DNA from: Coptis chinensis
Lineage: Eukaryota > Streptophyta > Magnoliopsida > Ranunculales > Ranunculaceae
Assembly (NCBI GenBank): GCA_015680905.1
Contig: CM027377.1
Location: forward strand, 54,891,501 to 54,955,500
Direction of reading: 5' to 3'
DNA: 64,000 nt
Shown here piece after piece: positions 1 to 10,541 of the stretch. Both the position numbers and the translations under genes were made by a program. The notes beneath the pieces were generated by a model, which saw only the letters and a program-made list of their open reading frames with translations, had not been told where the DNA came from and made no database searches. Every line of letters begins with the position of its first letter. The stretch's first letter is position 1.

Positions 1-916
1 ACTGGCTTTTCTTGCTCTCCAGTTTCTGTTGGAGATTTTTTTTTATGGATTTGTTTGTGGTCTCTGCTTGGCCATTGCTTTCTGCATATCTAGGTGTGGA
101 AAGCGCTTGAGTGATGTGCTACTTTTGTAGGAATGTCTTGACTTGTGTGCCGGCAAATTGGGTTCCATTGTCCATGATGAGGGTGTGGGGTAGACCAAAT
201 CTTGTGATGATGTTGGTCCATATGAAATTGATGACGTGGACCTCCTTGACTTGAACAAGTAGGATCGCCTCAACCCATTTGGTGAAGTAATCCGTTGCAG
301 CGAGGACGTATTTGAGTCATGTCTTCTTTTGTGGGATAAATGGTCCCATGAAGTCTAGCCCCCACATATGAAAAGGCCATAGGCTGGCTATATTGATCAA
401 CTCCCGTGCTAGACTTAGGTGGTTGTGACCAAATGTTTGACATTGGTAGCATCTGAGAACATACTTCTTTGCTTCGATGTGCATGCCTGGCTAATAATAC
501 CCTTGGGAGATTGCTTTGTAAGCTAGAGATCTTACTCCTGCATGGTTGCCACATTCGCCTTTGTAAATTTTATCAAAGATGAGTTGGCTTTCGCGTGGAG
601 TGATGCACCTTAGGTGAGGTCCTCCTGCGGATTTTTGGAACAATCGTCTATTGATGATGGTGTATATAGGAGCGCAAAATTGTATGGCATAAGCGTTCTT
701 TGTATCCATTGGGAGCTCGCCATGTAGAATAAATTTCAAAAATGGATCGATCCAAGATTTTGCGATCTCATCTTCGGATAAGGGCTGAAAGTCCGTGAGA
801 CTATTGATACTTTCATGTTGGTAGGTGGGCTTCTCAAGAATATTGATGTAAACTATTGAGGCTAAGAAAGCCAAGTTGTTTGCATGTCTGTTGTCTTCTC
901 GGGGAATATATTCCAA
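1..916 (-). pseudogene. Integrase region of element 1 (partial)
   Basis: Integrase inserts the cDNA copy into the host genome. The N-terminal zinc-binding part is visible around 500-620 (minus), with the GECGNHAG..S..YKA pattern that carries the HHCC histidines in Tat integrases. The catalytic core follows toward position 1: an MDNGTQF-like segment near 160-180 supplies the second catalytic aspartate, and an ESNGQAE-like segment near 65-80 supplies the glutamate. The frame is broken at several points, including a stop near 500. The C-terminus is outside the window. Family identity is firm; activity is not expected. Confidence 0.8.
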
Positions 917-979
917 GGAGAATGTTGTGAACGATCTGATTAGATCTCTAATGACCTGAACATACTTGGATAAGTTCGT

Positions 980-2630
980 TCAATTTGTTACATATTCTTT
1001 GGTGATCTGTTTGACGATTAATTGCGAGTCACTGTAAGCTTTGAGATTCCGTACTTGTAATTGTTGTGCCATGCGGAGGCCTGTGATTAACGCTTCGTTG
1101 TTAAATGTTACGAAATCAATTTTGAAAAACTTCTGTAGCTGGGATCCTTCTGGTGAAGTTAATACAACCCCCAATCCACTACCGCTATTGTTGCAAGCTT
1201 CATCTACGTAGAAGTGCCATATGTCTGGTGTGGTAGGTTGATGGAGTAAGGAAATGGGCTCAGGTTCCCAGTTGAATTCTTTGACTGGGAAGTCAAAAAG
1301 GAAATCGGCAACAACCTAACCTTTGTGTGACGTTCTGGGGAAGAATTTGATGTGATGTTCTCCAAGTTCTTCAATCCATTTAGCTATGCGGACTGTTTTG
1401 TTGGTGGAACTCAGAACTTGCTTGATGGGTGTCTGTTAGGACCTTGATGCCATGAGCCTGGAAGTATAGTCGAAACTTGCGAGAAGAGTATAACAAAGCT
1501 AACATTGTTTTCTCGATTGCGGAGTAATGCTTTTCTAAATCTGCCAATATTTTGCTGGTAAAATAGACTGGTTTTTCGACTCTCTCGCTTTCGTGAAAGA
1601 GGATTGAGCTGATGGCAAAATCAGTAGTCACCAGGTAAAGCCCCAGTGTCTCTCCTTCAAGTGGCTTAGAAAGAACTGGTAGGGTTGACAAGTAGAGCTT
1701 TAGGTCGTGAAAAGCTTTGTGGCACTTCTCTATCCATGTGAAGGTGACACCCTTTTTCAAGATTTGAAGAAAAGGTATGCATTTGTCAGAGGCTCGTGAG
1801 ATGAATCTGTTGAGGGCTGAGACCATTCCAAATAGCTTGTGTATCTATTGTTTGGAAATGGGCTCTGGCATGTCAAGGAGAGCTCGGATTTGGTTTGGGT
1901 TAGCTTCGATGTATCTCTGTGAGACGAGGTATCCCAAGAACTTCCTTGATGCTACTCCAAAGATGCATTTTGCTAGATTAAGCTTCATCTTGTTGTCGCG
2001 TAAACGTGCGAATGCATTCTCTAAATGAGAAAGGTGGTCACATGTTTTGGCACTCTTGACAACCATGTCATCTAAGTAGACTTCCATTGTGTTGCCCAGC
2101 AAGTCTCTGAACATTTTTGTGACAAGTCTCTGGTAGGTTGCATCAGCGTTCTTCAAGTCGAATGGTAGGACGTTGTAGCAAAACATCCCCTGTTCGGTTA
2201 TGAAGGACGTCTTTTCCTGGTCCTCTTCTGCAAGTGGTATCTGATTGTAACCACTGTATGCGTCCATAAATGATAAAAGTTCATGACCACAAGTTTGATC
2301 TACTAGTCTGTCAATCCTAGGCAGGGGGAAGCTGTCTTTTGGGCAATGTTTGTTGACGTTGGTGAAATCGATGCAGAGTCGTACCTAGCCATTTTTCTTT
2401 GGAACGACCACAATGTTAACTAACCAGGTCGGGTATTCGACCTCTTTGATGAATCGAACCTTTTTGAGCTCTTCTATCTCTTCATTGATGGTTTTTGGAA
2501 ATTTGAGTGCTAGTTTCCGAAGTCGTTGTTTGATAGGCTTTATCGTTGGATCTACATTTAATTTGTGGCAAGCGACTTAAGGGTCAATTCCTGGCATATC
2601 AATATACGACCAAGCAAAGAAATCTTTATT
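980..2630 (-). pseudogene. Reverse transcriptase, RNase H and second RNase H of element 1
   Basis: Read on the minus strand. RT fingers and palm run from about 2580 to 1845, with MDAYSGYNQ and the catalytic YLDDMVVKS motif. The gypsy RNase H follows at about 1826-1380 (the ..Y.AIEKTMLALLYSSRKFR.Y.. region). A second, archaeal-type RNase H lies at about 1290-980, with FNNEALITGLRMA and YSDSQLIV. The two RNase H domains place the element in the Tat lineage. An in-frame TAG at 2387-2385 sits where RTs usually have a tryptophan-containing motif. Other stops and frame changes separate the domains. Confidence 0.85.
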
Positions 2631-2985
2631 GAGAAATAAAAAAATTGACAAGTTGTTCCTTGAGCTTGGGGTCTAAATCAGCCCCTACATAAACAAATTT
2701 TTGGTCATCATTTGTGCCCAAATTGATTTTCTCGCCTGGCTTGACTTTTGCTTGCTCTTCTTTGAGTTTGTCTACTACTGATGTTGGAGAGTTGGAAGTT
2801 TGAAGATCTTGTGGCTTCAGGATGTCATTTGACTTGGCGACCTGAGCTTTGACCTTGGTTGTTGTGCTCACTTGATTGCATCAGTGAGCTTCTAGTTGGT
2901 TGCTTCTGATCTCCATGGTTCCTCGAGGTCTGGGGAACTACAGGACTTGGTGTAATGTGGATGGAACTGCTTGGATCTTGTGAAT

Positions 2986-3417
2986 CTATCTGCGTCCCAA
3001 GATGGTCGTGAATGATGACTTAACATCTATCATACTGAAGCGCGTTAAGGTCTTGACCATGTCCTCTTTTTCTCCAATGGAGACTGGTAGAATGACGACG
3101 TCTCCAAGTGCATCTATGTGATCTCCATTAAACCCGTAGAGTGGTGCATTTGAATCTATCATCACCGAGTCTGGTAGGTGCATATCTTTGTACGTTTGGT
3201 AGAAGTGGATGTCGCAAGAGCTATCTGGGTCAATCAGGGCCCGCTTGACTGTCCATCTATTGAGCTTAACGTGTATTACCAGAGTATCATTATGGGGCAG
3301 GCACACCTTGTCGAGATCTTCCTCGGTGAATGATATCTTGGTCGTAGATCGAGAGTTAGTAAGAGTGATCATCTCAGTCTTATGGGATAGGTGGTAGATC
3401 TCTTGAAGTGCTCCCAC
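2986..3417 (-). pseudogene. Aspartic protease region of element 1
   Basis: This is the retroviral-type aspartic protease that processes the Gag-Pol polyprotein. The minus-strand reading frame has the Tat protease context: FTEEDL, then V.HVKLNRWTVKRALID, then SSCDI, then PLYGFNGD, ending near TTILGRR, the usual ILGR(R/K) close of this domain. The catalytic triplet region reads IDPDSS where related elements have D-x-G-S-S. The glycine is therefore replaced, which suggests loss of activity. It lies between gag (right) and RT (left), as expected for the lineage. Confidence 0.75.
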
Positions 3418-3583
3418 GCGCCTACGCTTTTCACGTCAGAAGTTTCGTTGCTGGAGGTGCCTGTAATCATGTGGATTACTTTGTCCTCTTCATGATCAGA
3501 GGAGTGATGTCGTCTGTTATGTCTCGACCGACCAGAGATTTAGATCGTCGGGCTATTCTGCTTCTACTCCTTTTGTGTGTAGG

Positions 3584-4817
3584 TCATTCATGGCTACGAC
3601 TCTTGCTTCTGTTGTGGTTGGCATTCAGTTTATGCCTGAGGTCATTTTCTGGCAGGAATTCTTTCAGTTTTCCCTCTTCAACTAAGTTTTTGAGGTAGTG
3701 CTTGAGACTCCAACATTCATCTGTGTCATGGTGATGGAGCTTGTGGAAATGGCAGAAGGGACGTCCTGGGACTTCTAACACCTTGTTGATGTGAGGCTTG
3801 AAGAAAGGTTCAGTTTTGATTTTCTTCAGGACGTAGCTGGGTGTCTTGGAGAAGTGGAGAATTCTCTCTTGGTGTAGGATCCCTTTTGAGAGTTGGTGCC
3901 TTCGTTATTGCCTGAGTATGCTTGCTTTCCTTGGGCTCCTTTTTGTCACTTACTATGAGGACTTCTTTGCCCTTGCGTTGGGCCATCCATTCTTCGTACT
4001 TCATGTACTTGTCGACTCTGTGGTACAGATCATCTAGACGATCTGGCTTGTTCCGCATGAGTGACCCTGCTAGTTCAGAATTGTCTAGAAGGGCGTTGGT
4101 GAATACCGAGGTTGCAAAGCTATCTTTGAGGCCTAGCTCCATTGATAGCAATTCCTTTTTGAAGTGACCTAAGAAAGCCCAAATAGTTTCGTTGTGTTCT
4201 TGCTTCAGCTGGAACAATGAGTCTAAGTTGGTTTGCTTCTTCCTGTTGTGGACGAACTCTGCTGCGAATGTTTCGGCTAGCTTGTCAAAGTTGTGGATTA
4301 AATCAAGCGCTAGCGTATAGAACCAGTCTAATGTTCTGTCCTTTAGGCTGGCTGGAAAAAGTCTATATCTCAGGTAGTCAAAGTCTGGAGTGTTGTAGAG
4401 CATCAAGATTTGGCTGAAACGAGCTACGTGCTGACCTGGACATGAGCTGTCATCGTACATTGGGAACTTTGGTTGGATGAAATCAGTGGGAGGCTGCTTG
4501 TCCCTGACTTCAGCGGTGAATGGTGATGCTCTGTATGATTTGAGTATATTCTGGACGATCTGAGCTGCGCTAGCCTTTTCGCTTGATTTCTCCAACCGCT
4601 GGGCGAGGTCGTCAAGACGTTGATTGGTGGTGGTTATGAGTGCTACGACACCATTGTTATCAATGGCGTCTGGATCCACGTTGTTGGTGTTGGACGTTGT
4701 TTGTTCGCGAAGAGTTTGATTCTCTTGTTGAAGGGTTGTAAACGAATCTTGGAGAGTCTTCACTTGATCGACTAAAACTTTGAGTTGTTCTTTCTTGGTG
4801 GTTTTACCAAGCTTCAT
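3584..4817 (-). pseudogene. Gag of element 1
   Basis: Gag forms the virus-like particle that packages the element RNA. The main minus-strand frame (4817-3810, 335 residues) starts with a coiled-coil-like stretch (residues ~5-45). The Ty3 retrotransposon-gag domain follows, around PMYDDSSCPG..VARF, LKDRTLDWFY and FAAEFVHNRKKQTNLDSLFQLKQ. In a shifted frame (3781-3584) there is a PFCHFHKLHHHDTDECWSLK segment, the Cys/His motif Tat elements carry before the protease. The frame change near 3800 separates it from the main frame. The ATG at 4817 lies just inside the primer-binding site, as expected for the start. Confidence 0.85.
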
Positions 4818-4857
4818 GGGCTTGAGAAAATGGTGTGAATGGTTTTTCTTAAGAAAA

Positions 4858-4877
4858 CGAACCGGCAGACGGCGCCA
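4858..4877 (-). other. Primer-binding site of element 1
   Basis: The minus strand reads TGGCGCCGTCTGCCGGTTCG two bases inside the LTR end. The TGGCGCCG start matches the 3' end of plant tRNA-Asp (…CGGCGCCA); the remainder is diverged. It marks where minus-strand cDNA synthesis starts and fixes the element's orientation. Confidence 0.75.
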
Positions 4878-4878
4878 A

Positions 4879-5458
4879 TGTAGAAGTATAGGTTTCTGCC
4901 TATGACCTGATGTTAGGATTGATTGGATATGGCTGCACTCTTACTTTGGATAAGAGTTGCCTACATATCAAGTTTATTGGGTCAACTTGAATCAAGTCTT
5001 ACGTAGTTCATCTCTCTCTACTTATAGGTGCTTGAGCCAACTTTCCTTATTTGTTCCAGGCCGTTATCAAGTGTATATTCATATTTTGTGCTCTCTTGAT
5101 GATTTGCTATTATTTCTACTGTTACAAAGTAAATGCCTCCTTCATTGGTGCGTTGACTGAACTTCAGGATCGCGGTAAATCATTTGTTTCCATGTATAGC
5201 AATATTTGATATTTGGACGACCTAGGTTTGGATCGTGATTGCGTCCTAGAATTGATATACGAGCTGGTGGTGTACGAGTTGAGAAGATATGACCTAGTGT
5301 GTGCACGTATGCTGTAGTGATGAATTTGAGAACGGAGGTTACTCACAATGTGTAAAACATGTAAAAACATGCCCTCTATATCATATATCTTGTGAGATAG
5401 TGGGTTTATATTTTTTGACACGGCCAGACGATATGATATAAAAGTTGAGAGTCTCACA
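4879..5458 (-). repeat. 5' LTR of element 1 (outer end approximate)
   Basis: The inner end is fixed by the primer-binding site: the plus strand starts TGTAGAAG at 4879. The outer end is placed at the CA of GTCTCACA (5458), the last plausible CA before sequence that looks like host promoter. The partner LTR is outside the window, so this end and the target duplication cannot be verified. Confidence 0.55.
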
Positions 5459-5877
5459 GGCCAAATGATGTCTTATATTCTTAGAATTGTCCTAAAACCG
5501 GCCAATACATAGAAAACAAATCCCCATAAAACAAACTTGTACATACAAAGGATGGTCACCACACTAGTACCACACTTTCAAGCTTTACATCGAATGCATA
5601 GAATCAATCCTTTTGTTCCCACATGAATCTTGACGGATAAACCAAAGACGGAATTACCAAAGCTTTATTCCATTAATACCCTTAAAAACACAACATAATT
5701 CCACTACTTACCGAGACAAATGTACGGCCATAAAGAAAGCTTCCTCGTCAAGAAAATTCAACCAATGTTCAATTCGTAATAACAAACAGTTAACGAGGTT
5801 ACTGTCGGAACTTAACTAATCATCATTAAAGATATATCTCTCTCTCTCTCTTTATTTCTTACTCTCAAATTATTTCA
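5459..5877 (+). promoter_or_regulatory. Upstream region and 5' UTR of the chloroplast protein gene
   Basis: AT-rich non-coding sequence between element 1 and the ATG at 5878. It ends in a CT-rich stretch (CTCTCTCTCTCT, about 5838-5851), common in plant 5' UTRs near transcription starts. No unambiguous TATA box was assigned. If the retrotransposon LTR really ends at 5458, the insertion lies about 420 bp upstream of the start codon and could affect expression. Confidence 0.4.
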
Positions 5878-8646
5878 ATGGCAGCAACTTCAACCACAGC
5901 TCTTTCTCTAACTGGTAATACACTCATCATCTCCTTTTTAACCATTTCTTTGTTGGATTTAAATTGCTTGATCAATTATTATCAGTTTAAGCGGGGTAAT
6001 TTTGTATGAATCTATTATGGATTACTTTGATATACAACTTTAATTTCCTGCTCCTCTTGTTTTGATGTATAGGTGGGTCTCATATTAGGCCGCGTGAACT
6101 ATGTGACACATCAAGATTGGCATTTCAAAAGAAACCTAATCAGTTGAGGGCTATTCGAAAATTATCTGTCCGGGCTGATTACAAGTATGTTTCAACACTA
6201 GAATGCTTCAAATTATGGTATCATGTTAGGTTATTGTGTGATCGTGGTGATGACTGTAGTATGATTTGTTGTTGGTTTTGTAGTTGATAATAGTGTATCA
6301 CTTTTGTGTAATACTCCCAATTTTCTAATTTACATTGACAAGGGTACGTGTGTCCGTGTGTATCACATACAATTCGTGTGTCTTGTCCGACACGGATAGG
6401 TGGACAGTGGACACATATCCTACACGGATTATTTTTAAAATATGTTATGTCCATGTAGCATACCTCATTTTGTTGTTTGTTTGTTTTACTGGTTGAATAA
6501 GAGGTTTGTACTTGATCAGGAAAAGTTATGACATCCAAAAATAAGTGGGACAAGATAAGTAAGATTTTGGTTAGGCATGTAAAAAGTGAAATGATTGGCT
6601 GTAAAATGTTTTTGAAGAGATCCTACTCTTATAACTTATTTTTGTGCTAGGTATTTGTGTCTTGTCTGGTTTGAGCGCATGTAGCATATTGCTTTGCAGT
6701 TATTCTCGGCAAGGCGTATTAATGTATTATATGTTCTCATGTTTTTCCTTCCTCCTCAATGCATTCCAGTGATGAAAGTAGAGGCGGTGGAGGTGGTGAC
6801 TTTGTTTCTGGTTTCGTCCTAGGAGGTGCGATTTTTGGGACACTTGCATACATCTTTGCTCCACAGGTGATTAAACTTATTTTGTGAGCTTTGAAGTGTA
6901 CTTTTTTACTGTCTTCTCCTTACCATCATGAAAGATCCACAGCATGACATGTTCAAGTTTCTCAAATTTACATTTTACTGTAGCTATTTTAAGGGTTGGC
7001 ATATTAGCTCAGTAGTCTGGTATGCCTAAACAAAAATTTTGGGTCTGGTTCGATGATGAAAAATGATGAGAGTTCAGCGTTGTAGAGTGGTCTTCCACAC
7101 TTTAATCATTGTGCAATCTGCACACGAGAGTATGGTTGTTTATGGGAGTAGAGGGAGGTAAGGGGTATCAGGGATGCCACTGCTTTGTTGAACTGTGCTT
7201 ATTGAGCATATAACTACTTAATAAACAATTTTAAACTTATTTTGCAAGCGTTGAAATGTTCCTTTTGACTATTTGCTCCTCACCATCAAGAAAGATCATT
7301 AGCCAAGGCGTGTGTGCTCTCCTCCAAGGGGAGCAAAGATATAAGGTGAGGATATTCTCCCCGTCCTACACATATTAGCTTCCCCCAAAATATTCTAAAT
7401 ACTCGTGATATTCCTTTCTCCACCATCACCACCACTGCCACTTAGCACAACCACCTCCTGGTTTTCCTGCTCCTCTTTCTCTTATCCTTTCTCCCTGTTT
7501 CTCTTTCATTAAAGTGAAGCCATATAAATCAAGTAAAATCTCAACTCTCAAAAAATAAAGTCACTTATTTGGCTCCACCAGATAGAAGTTTTAGAGAGAG
7601 ATAAAGAGAGAAAACACAAACAGCTGGGTTCTTGAAAGAACAAATTCCAAGTTCTATTTGCTTCACTCTTTGAACAAGTTTACAAATTGGATTTACTTTT
7701 ATTAGATTCAAAAGACATAGCAGAGTTTCTACTACTGCTGCCCCTTTTTCAGAGGCCGAGCAGGTTCTGCAGTCTACACTAACTCACTAACTCATCATGA
7801 CGATATTTTGCGAAATATCTAAGTTAGCTATTGAGATTTTATCTTTTGGGGTTTTCTCAAAATATGATATTTTGATCAATTTTTTTTAGTTTATTGTTTG
7901 GATAAGAGTTAAGAGTGAAGAAAGAGAGAATACAGAGGAGGAGGTGGGGCATAATGGATAACTCACTTTAGTGTGTTGGGGTGGGGGGGAATGCAAGGGA
8001 CCCAATTATTATTGATGATACAAATGGTGTACATTGTTAGCCAACAATGCAGATTGTTAGTCAACAATGCAGATTGTATGAGCTTGTGTATATTACAGTT
8101 AAACCACGAGAAGTTATTGGCATATTGTGCTATGATGTGAAATGAAACTTTACATCAGAAATTTGGATAAGATCTTAATGATGTACTGTCATGCGTCATA
8201 CATTGCATGTGGCGATAAAGACTTGTACAGGAAATTTACCCTATGGGTTCGTTTAACTTTCACTTGTGATCATCAAGATTTTCTATGTAAGTTCTGTACT
8301 ATTGTCATATTAAGCTCTCTTGTGTTTCTTACAAGCAGATAAGGAGATCTATACTGAATGAAGATGAGTACGGCTTTCGCAGAGCTAAGCGACCAATATA
8401 TTATGATGAAGGTTTAGAGGTGAGGACAAAACCCTTGAACCCTCCATACTCTCGAGTCTATATTGTCGTTGGATTAGTTTCATTTTTATATATACCTTTG
8501 AAATGCAGAAGACCAGGCAGACGCTGAATGCTAAAATTGGCCAACTCAATTCCGCCATTGACAATGTGTCGTCACGTTTAAGAGGTGGAAATAATATCGC
8601 CAAGATTCCAATTGAAACAGATTCGGAAATTGAAGCTGCCATGTAA
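5878..8646 (+). CDS. Small chloroplast membrane protein, At1g42960-like (5 exons)
   Basis: Exons 5878-5914, 6073-6184, 6770-6866, 8339-8419 and 8509-8646 join in frame (465 bases, 154 residues) with GT-AG borders at all four introns. Residues 1-46 are rich in Ser/Thr/Arg and poor in acidic residues, a typical chloroplast transit peptide ending around SVRA|DY. A glycine run (55-59) leads into one hydrophobic helix (about 61-80, FVSGFVLGGAIFGTLAYIFA), then the basic PQIRRS. Residues ~107-134 look coiled-coil (KTRQTLNAKIGQLNSAIDNV). From memory the sequence closely resembles Arabidopsis At1g42960, reported in the chloroplast inner envelope; its biochemical role is unknown. No stop or frameshift is seen, so the gene is probably functional. 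Intron 3 is large (1.47 kb) and holds repeat-like sequence. Confidence 0.88.
6867..8338 (+). other. Large intron 3 with a diverged duplication and short tandem repeats
   Basis: The intron's first ~80 bases (6872-6950, AAACTTATTTTGTGAGC…) recur in diverged form at 7230-7305. Between the copies, 7002-7057 has a tRNA-like box A (TTAGCTCAGTAGTCTGG) and a partial box B (GGTTCGATG), as in SINE heads. At 8031-8078 a 20-bp unit containing ATTGTTAG(C/T)CAACAAT is repeated about 2.4 times; each unit is a small inverted repeat. No coding sequence was recognised. Confidence 0.45.
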
Positions 8647-9281
8647 ATATTGGATATGTGAGATTCAGCAGACGCTTCTTATATGCTATCGAGTTTTGTC
8701 TATTATGTATACTCAATAGGTTCCATTATACTTTTATGCTATCAATCAGTTTGCTTTTGTCAATATTGATCAGAGTTTCAAAATCTGAATGTCATCGCCA
8801 CATCTCTATATTTGGAGCTAGCAACCTTGTACATTATCTTTAACTATACTGGACCTGAATTTTCCACGGAGAGAATTAACGCATCCTTGATTTTCCTTTC
8901 AGTTTGTGTTAATGCCCTTGACGGTTGGAACCTTTTTATCATGATTTTTTATTTCAGAAAACAAAAGGGAACCAACTGCAAGAATCTTCTCCTTTTGGGA
9001 TCTTCTCAAAACCAATTATCAAGTCTGTTCACTCTTTTACTAGTTTACTTCACCAGTTCACGAAAACTTTGGGTAAGTTCACATTACCAGAGACCAGAAA
9101 ATTACCATCCAGAATGATCACTTGTACTTTTAAAGGAAAGTAACAAAATGTGTGTAAAGGTCGGATGTCTACCGTCAACTCGGCTAGAAAATGGAATCCC
9201 CTATTTTGTCAGTACCATATCGATGCTACTCACTTGGATATGCCATTTACATGGTTTGTCTATTTTGTCTACTTCCACAAA

Positions 9282-9323
<42 letters not shown>

Positions 9324-9989
9324 CTGAATATTCCTCTTTTCAATGACTTAGAAGAACTTAGTCACTAAAGTGCCAAGAAAAACAGTGGTTGTATGTTATT
9401 AATCTTATGGTACTCCATAACTAACTTAAGTTTTTGTCATACCCCAATAGCCACCTCAATCTAATAATATCTCTCAAATTAATTTGGGATATTTCTAATA
9501 GGGGCAAAAGGATTAAAAATAAATAAATAAATAACACATCTTTTGAAAGAACACTTTTTTCTTTTGAAAGAAGAAAAAGAATATAGAGTATGAAGTCCCA
9601 CGATGTATATTAAATAAATGATTTATTTTGTCTTGAGTACACCTAATAAAAAAATTGTAATTTAGAAACCTAAATGTGTCTAAAATAATTTTATTTATTA
9701 TTTTAGCGTTGGTATTTTAATGGGTGTGTCCAAGAATCCAAAATCACCCCTTTTATTACTATCTTTTGATTATTATTTTTTTAAAAAACAATTTTTTCTG
9801 CCATTACTTCATGTGGGTTTGGCAACCATTATAAATATCCATTTTATGACCAATAATCCATTATGATTTTCATTATTGACTTATATAGAAGTACTTGTTT
9901 GGTAAAAATATTTAGATCATTATCTCATTCTCAAAACAAGATAATTTATTAAAATTGAAAAATGACACAAAAAAAATTTGACCACATTT

Positions 9990-10023
<34 letters not shown>

Positions 10024-10541
10024 AACAAATTTCTCATTCTATTTTTAATTTTGCCACTAAATTAAAGCTTGTCATTAGATTGTTTGATATAATTTCTTTC
10101 CTAAAACGTTCATGTCAGGATCATATATACTTATATAAATTATTGGGCTTACAAAATTTGTTTCCCTTAAATTAGACTTGATCTTAATTACAAAACAATT
10201 TCAATAAAAAAAAATAGTTAAAGAGCAATAAAATTTTGAGCAGTAAAGTTTCTGAAAATGATGCTTCCCCAAAAATTGATTCTTGCTTCAAATGAGACAT
10301 TAATTACAAAATATAACTAAAAGAGGAAATAATCATATTTTTTCTTTCTAAAATACAAATAAATAACCTTTTTAAATATATCTTTCTTGTATATTTTGTG
10401 AATATTTTGTTACTAAATGATCCTAAACATACCTTTTACAAATTCAAAATACTTGTTAAGAAAATGACATCTATGCTATTCTATATATACAAGGCTCCAT
10501 TGATAGTGTGCAAGAAAAAAACCAACAGTTGATTATTCAAT
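8647..10541. other. Intergenic AT-rich region with two long T tracts
   Basis: The start should contain the 3' UTR of the upstream gene. Two homopolymers stand out: T39 at 9285-9323 and T31 at 9992-10022. These could be complements of poly(A) tails of retroposons inserted on the minus strand, but I recognise no SINE or LINE body next to either. Short AAAT repeats occur at about 9518-9531. No gene is supported here. Confidence 0.4.

Larger units (their letters stand above)
1..5458 (-). mobile_element. Ty3/gypsy LTR retrotransposon, Tat lineage, truncated by window start (element 1)
   Basis: On the minus strand the order is LTR, primer-binding site, gag, protease, reverse transcriptase, RNase H, a second RNase H, integrase. 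This is the Ty3/gypsy order, and the second RNase H is typical of the plant Tat/Ogre lineage. The 3' end of integrase and the 3' LTR lie left of position 1. Coding regions carry stops and frameshifts, so the copy is dead. The outer end of the 5' LTR is estimated, because the partner LTR is not visible. Confidence 0.9.

Noticed and set aside
9285-10022. T39 and T31 tracts as retroposon tails
   Set aside because: No SINE/LINE body or target duplications were recognised next to either tract, so no element is called.
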